Source: an uncultured Paracoccaceae bacterium | Lineage (GTDB): Bacteria > Pseudomonadota > Alphaproteobacteria > Rhodobacterales > Rhodobacteraceae | Direction: 5' to 3' | Assembly: GCA_951812305.1 (NCBI GenBank) | Contig: CATOSB010000002.1 | Location: 310,001 to 374,000, forward strand | Length of the DNA stretch: 64,000 nt | Shown here: piece by piece, positions 61,973 to 64,000 of the stretch | Position numbering within the stretch: position 1 is the first letter of the stretch | Layout: the number at the start of each line of letters is the position of its first letter | Translations under genes and position numbers: made by a program | Notes under the pieces: generated by a model | Told to the model about the DNA's origin: nothing | The model's input: only the letters and a program-made list of their open reading frames with translations | The model's database searches: none

Positions 61973-64000
61973 CTAGTGCTGCTCCGGCACCAAAATCTCG
62001 CGTTTGCCGACGTGGTTCGAGGCGCTGACGAGGCCCTCGTCTTCCATCTGTTCCACAAGCCGCGCAGCCTTGTTATAGCCAATCGCCAGTTTCCGCTGGA
62101 TATAGCTGGTCGAACATTTGCGGTCTTGCAGCACAATCGCCACCGCCTGATCGTAAAGCGCGTTCTCGCCATCGGTGTTGCCACCCAGGCCAAGGACGAG
62201 GTCGATATCGCTTTCCTTGCCGTCTTCGGGGCCTTCTAGAACACTGCCGACATATTCTGGCGGGCCAAAAGTTTTGAGGTAAGTCACGATCTCTTCGACT
62301 TCCTCGTCGCTCACAAACGGGCCGTGCACACGGGTGATCTTGGCGCCGCCGGCCATGTAAAGCATGTCACCCATACCCAAAAGCTGCTCGGCCCCCTGCT
62401 CGCCCAAAATGGTGCGGCTGTCGATTTTCGACGTGACCTGAAAGGAAATCCGCGTCGGGAAGTTGGCCTTGATCGTGCCTGTAATCACATCGACCGATGG
62501 CCGCTGTGTGGCCATGATCAGGTGGATACCGGAAGCACGCGCCATCTGCGCCAGACGCTGAATACAAGCCTCGATTTCCTTGCCCGAGACCATCATCAAA
62601 TCCGCCATCTCATCGACGATCACGACGATATAAGGAATCTTTTCCGGCTCGAATTCTTCGGTTTCAAACACCGGTTCTCCGGTGGCATCGTCAAACCCGG
62701 TCTGCACTGTGCGGCTGAACAACTCGCCCTTGTCCAGCGCGTCCTGCACGCGCCCGTTAAAGCCTTCGATATTGCGCACGCCCATTTTGGACATCCGGCG
62801 ATAGCGTTCTTCCATCTCGCCTACGACCCATTTCAGGGCCACCACGGCCTTCTTCGGGTCCGTCACAACCGGGGAAAGAAGGTGCGGGATGCCGTCATAG
62901 ACCGACAATTCCAGCATTTTCGGGTCGATCATGATCAACCGACATTCTTCCGGCGTAAGCCGGTAAAGCAGCGACAGGATCATCGTGTTGATCGCCACCG
63001 ATTTACCAGATCCGGTCGTGCCCGCGATCAGAAGGTGAGGCATTTTCGACAGGTTCGCCACGATAGGGTCACCGCCGATATCCTTGCCCAGGGCAAGTGG
63101 CAGGCGCATGTTCGTGTCACCGAAATCACGGGCCGATAGGATTTCACGCAAAACCACCTTTTCGCGGCTCGCATTTGGCAATTCGATCCCGATCACGCTG
63201 CGCCCCGGCACTGTCGAAACCCGTGCAGACAGGGCCGACATCGACCGCGCGATATCGTCGGCCAAGCCGATCACGCGGCTGGCTTTCAAGCCCGGTGCCG
63301 GTTCGAGTTCGTACATGGTGACGACGGGGCCGGGACGCACCGAAACGATCTCTCCCTTGACGCCATAGTCGTCCAGCACCGTTTCCAGCATCCGCGCATT
63401 CTGTTCCAACGCGTCGTCCGACAGATGATGGCGCTGAATTTCAACCGGATTGGTCAGCAACGACAATGGCGGGCACTCATAGGCGGGCAGCGACGGGTCG
63501 CCAAAATTCAATTGTGGCTCTGCCTCAGCTTTCGCCTTCTTCGACGTTGCCAGCTTGCGTACCGCGTGCTGTACGACCGACTTGGATTCTGGGCCTGACT
63601 GGCGCGACGTGAACACTGGCGCGTTGTCTTCGGTCTCATAGAGCGGTTCGGCCACCAGCGGTGTTGGCTCTGTTGCGCGATCTGTCGCCTGCGATGCGGT
63701 GTGTGTCTGCGCTGTCTCACCAAGATTGATCGTCGGCGATGCCAGCGGTGGTTCTTCCAATGCCAAGGGACCGCTTGGCTCCACATCCGCCAAAATCATT
63801 GGCTGCGGCCCGCGCGGATGACGTTGAAGCGGCGGTTCGCCGTGCCGCTGCACCGGCGGCTCCTGCCGGTTCGCCGTCAGAACCGGCTGTTGGCGAACAC
63901 GGGATTTGATCGCGTCTGAAATACGCGCGCTAATCCGGTCGTCGCCTTCGAATTCTTCCTCCGTGGTCACCGCCGCTTCGGGCGTCTCAACCACTGGCGC
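61973..64000 (-). CDS. ftsK: DNA translocase FtsK, C-terminal part
   Basis: The frame is open to the window edge, so the N-terminal membrane domain is missing. Motor domain: '[19 protein letters not shown]' (Walker A), '[16 protein letters not shown]' and '[16 protein letters not shown]' (Walker B). C-terminal gamma domain 'DDLALYDQAV'-like '[47 protein letters not shown]', which binds KOPS. The linker upstream is Pro/Glu-rich. Pumps chromosomal DNA at the septum for dif recombination. Confidence 0.95.
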   Translation of the reverse strand, partial: APVVETPEAAVTTEEEFEGDDRISARISDAIKSRVRQQPVLTANRQEPPVQRHGEPPLQRHPRGPQPMILADVEPSGPLALEEPPLASPTINLGETAQTHTASQATDRATEPTPLVAEPLYETEDNAPVFTSRQSGPESKSVVQHAVRKLATSKKAKAEAEPQLNFGDPSLPAYECPPLSLLTNPVEIQRHHLSDDALEQNARMLETVLDDYGVKGEIVSVRPGPVVTMYELEPAPGLKASRVIGLADDIARSMSALSARVSTVPGRSVIGIELPNASREKVVLREILSARDFGDTNMRLPLALGKDIGGDPIVANLSKMPHLLIAGTTGSGKSVAINTMILSLLYRLTPEECRLIMIDPKMLELSVYDGIPHLLSPVVTDPKKAVVALKWVVGEMEERYRRMSKMGVRNIEGFNGRVQDALDKGELFSRTVQTGFDDATGEPVFETEEFEPEKIPYIVVIVDEMADLMMVSGKEIEACIQRLAQMARASGIHLIMATQRPSVDVITGTIKANFPTRISFQVTSKIDSRTILGEQGAEQLLGMGDMLYMAGGAKITRVHGPFVSDEEVEEIVTYLKTFGPPEYVGSVLEGPEDGKESDIDLVLGLGGNTDGENALYDQAVAIVLQDRKCSTSYIQRKLAIGYNKAARLVEQMEDEGLVSASNHVGKREILVPEQH

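Overview
The window looks like a chromosome segment of a marine alphaproteobacterium of the Rhodobacteraceae (Roseobacter group). The grounds are a short-form ProS, an FnrL-type regulator beside hemN, a ccoNOQP-ccoGHIS cluster preceded by FNR boxes, an ftsK-lolA pair, and GC-rich codon use. The very high insertion-sequence load is reminiscent of Octadecabacter-like genomes; that is an inference, not proven here. No rRNA, tRNA or CRISPR array was seen.

Layout. 0-1.4 kb: the end of a phage-tail (J-like) gene, then a repeat-rich non-coding stretch. 1.4-8.7 kb: parE, then a DUF3644 gene split by three different insertion sequences (IS256, IS630 and IS66 types). 8.8-17.9 kb: a small cytochrome c, an L,D-transpeptidase, an IS4-type element, proS, a BesD/HalD-like oxygenase, ppx, an IS630-type element and a trypsin-like protease. 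18.1-25.4 kb: an acyl-CoA catabolic cluster on the minus strand (MaoC hydratase, acyl-CoA dehydrogenase, histidine phosphatase, APH-like kinase, frameshifted SDR), a quinone oxidoreductase, a frameshifted EcsC gene and a GNAT acetyltransferase. 25.4-34 kb: a flavin reductase, one IS630 element nested in another, a glutathionyl-hydroquinone reductase, an enolase-superfamily enzyme, an IS5-like and an IS4-like element, and an SRAP gene. 34.5-38.3 kb: a RecD/Dda-like helicase with an SDR, and an ECF-sigma trio. 38.6-52.2 kb: the microaerobic respiration region. 52.4-56.2 kb: an IlvD/Edd dehydratase, a ketopantoate-reductase-like gene and an OCD-family gene. 56.8-64 kb: TadG/TadE-like genes (one split by IS4), lolA and ftsK.

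Working together. FnrL (40.1 kb) probably controls the FNR boxes found at hemN/fnrL, uspA, ccoN and ccoG. Those operons supply heme under low oxygen, the cbb3 oxidase subunits, and the copper ATPase and assembly factors for the oxidase. The MaoC/ACAD/SDR/APH cluster is a fatty-acid or related acyl-CoA degradation module.

Genome dynamics. Eleven insertion sequences of six types are present, four of them in near-identical copies. At four host genes or elements (DUF3644, tauD-like, tadG-like and an IS630 element) removing the insertion and one target duplication restores a continuous reading frame. This points to recent transposition. Between genes lies a family of about 170-195 bp double-palindrome repeats (six full copies), plus an 11-bp-period motif found just after two stop codons.
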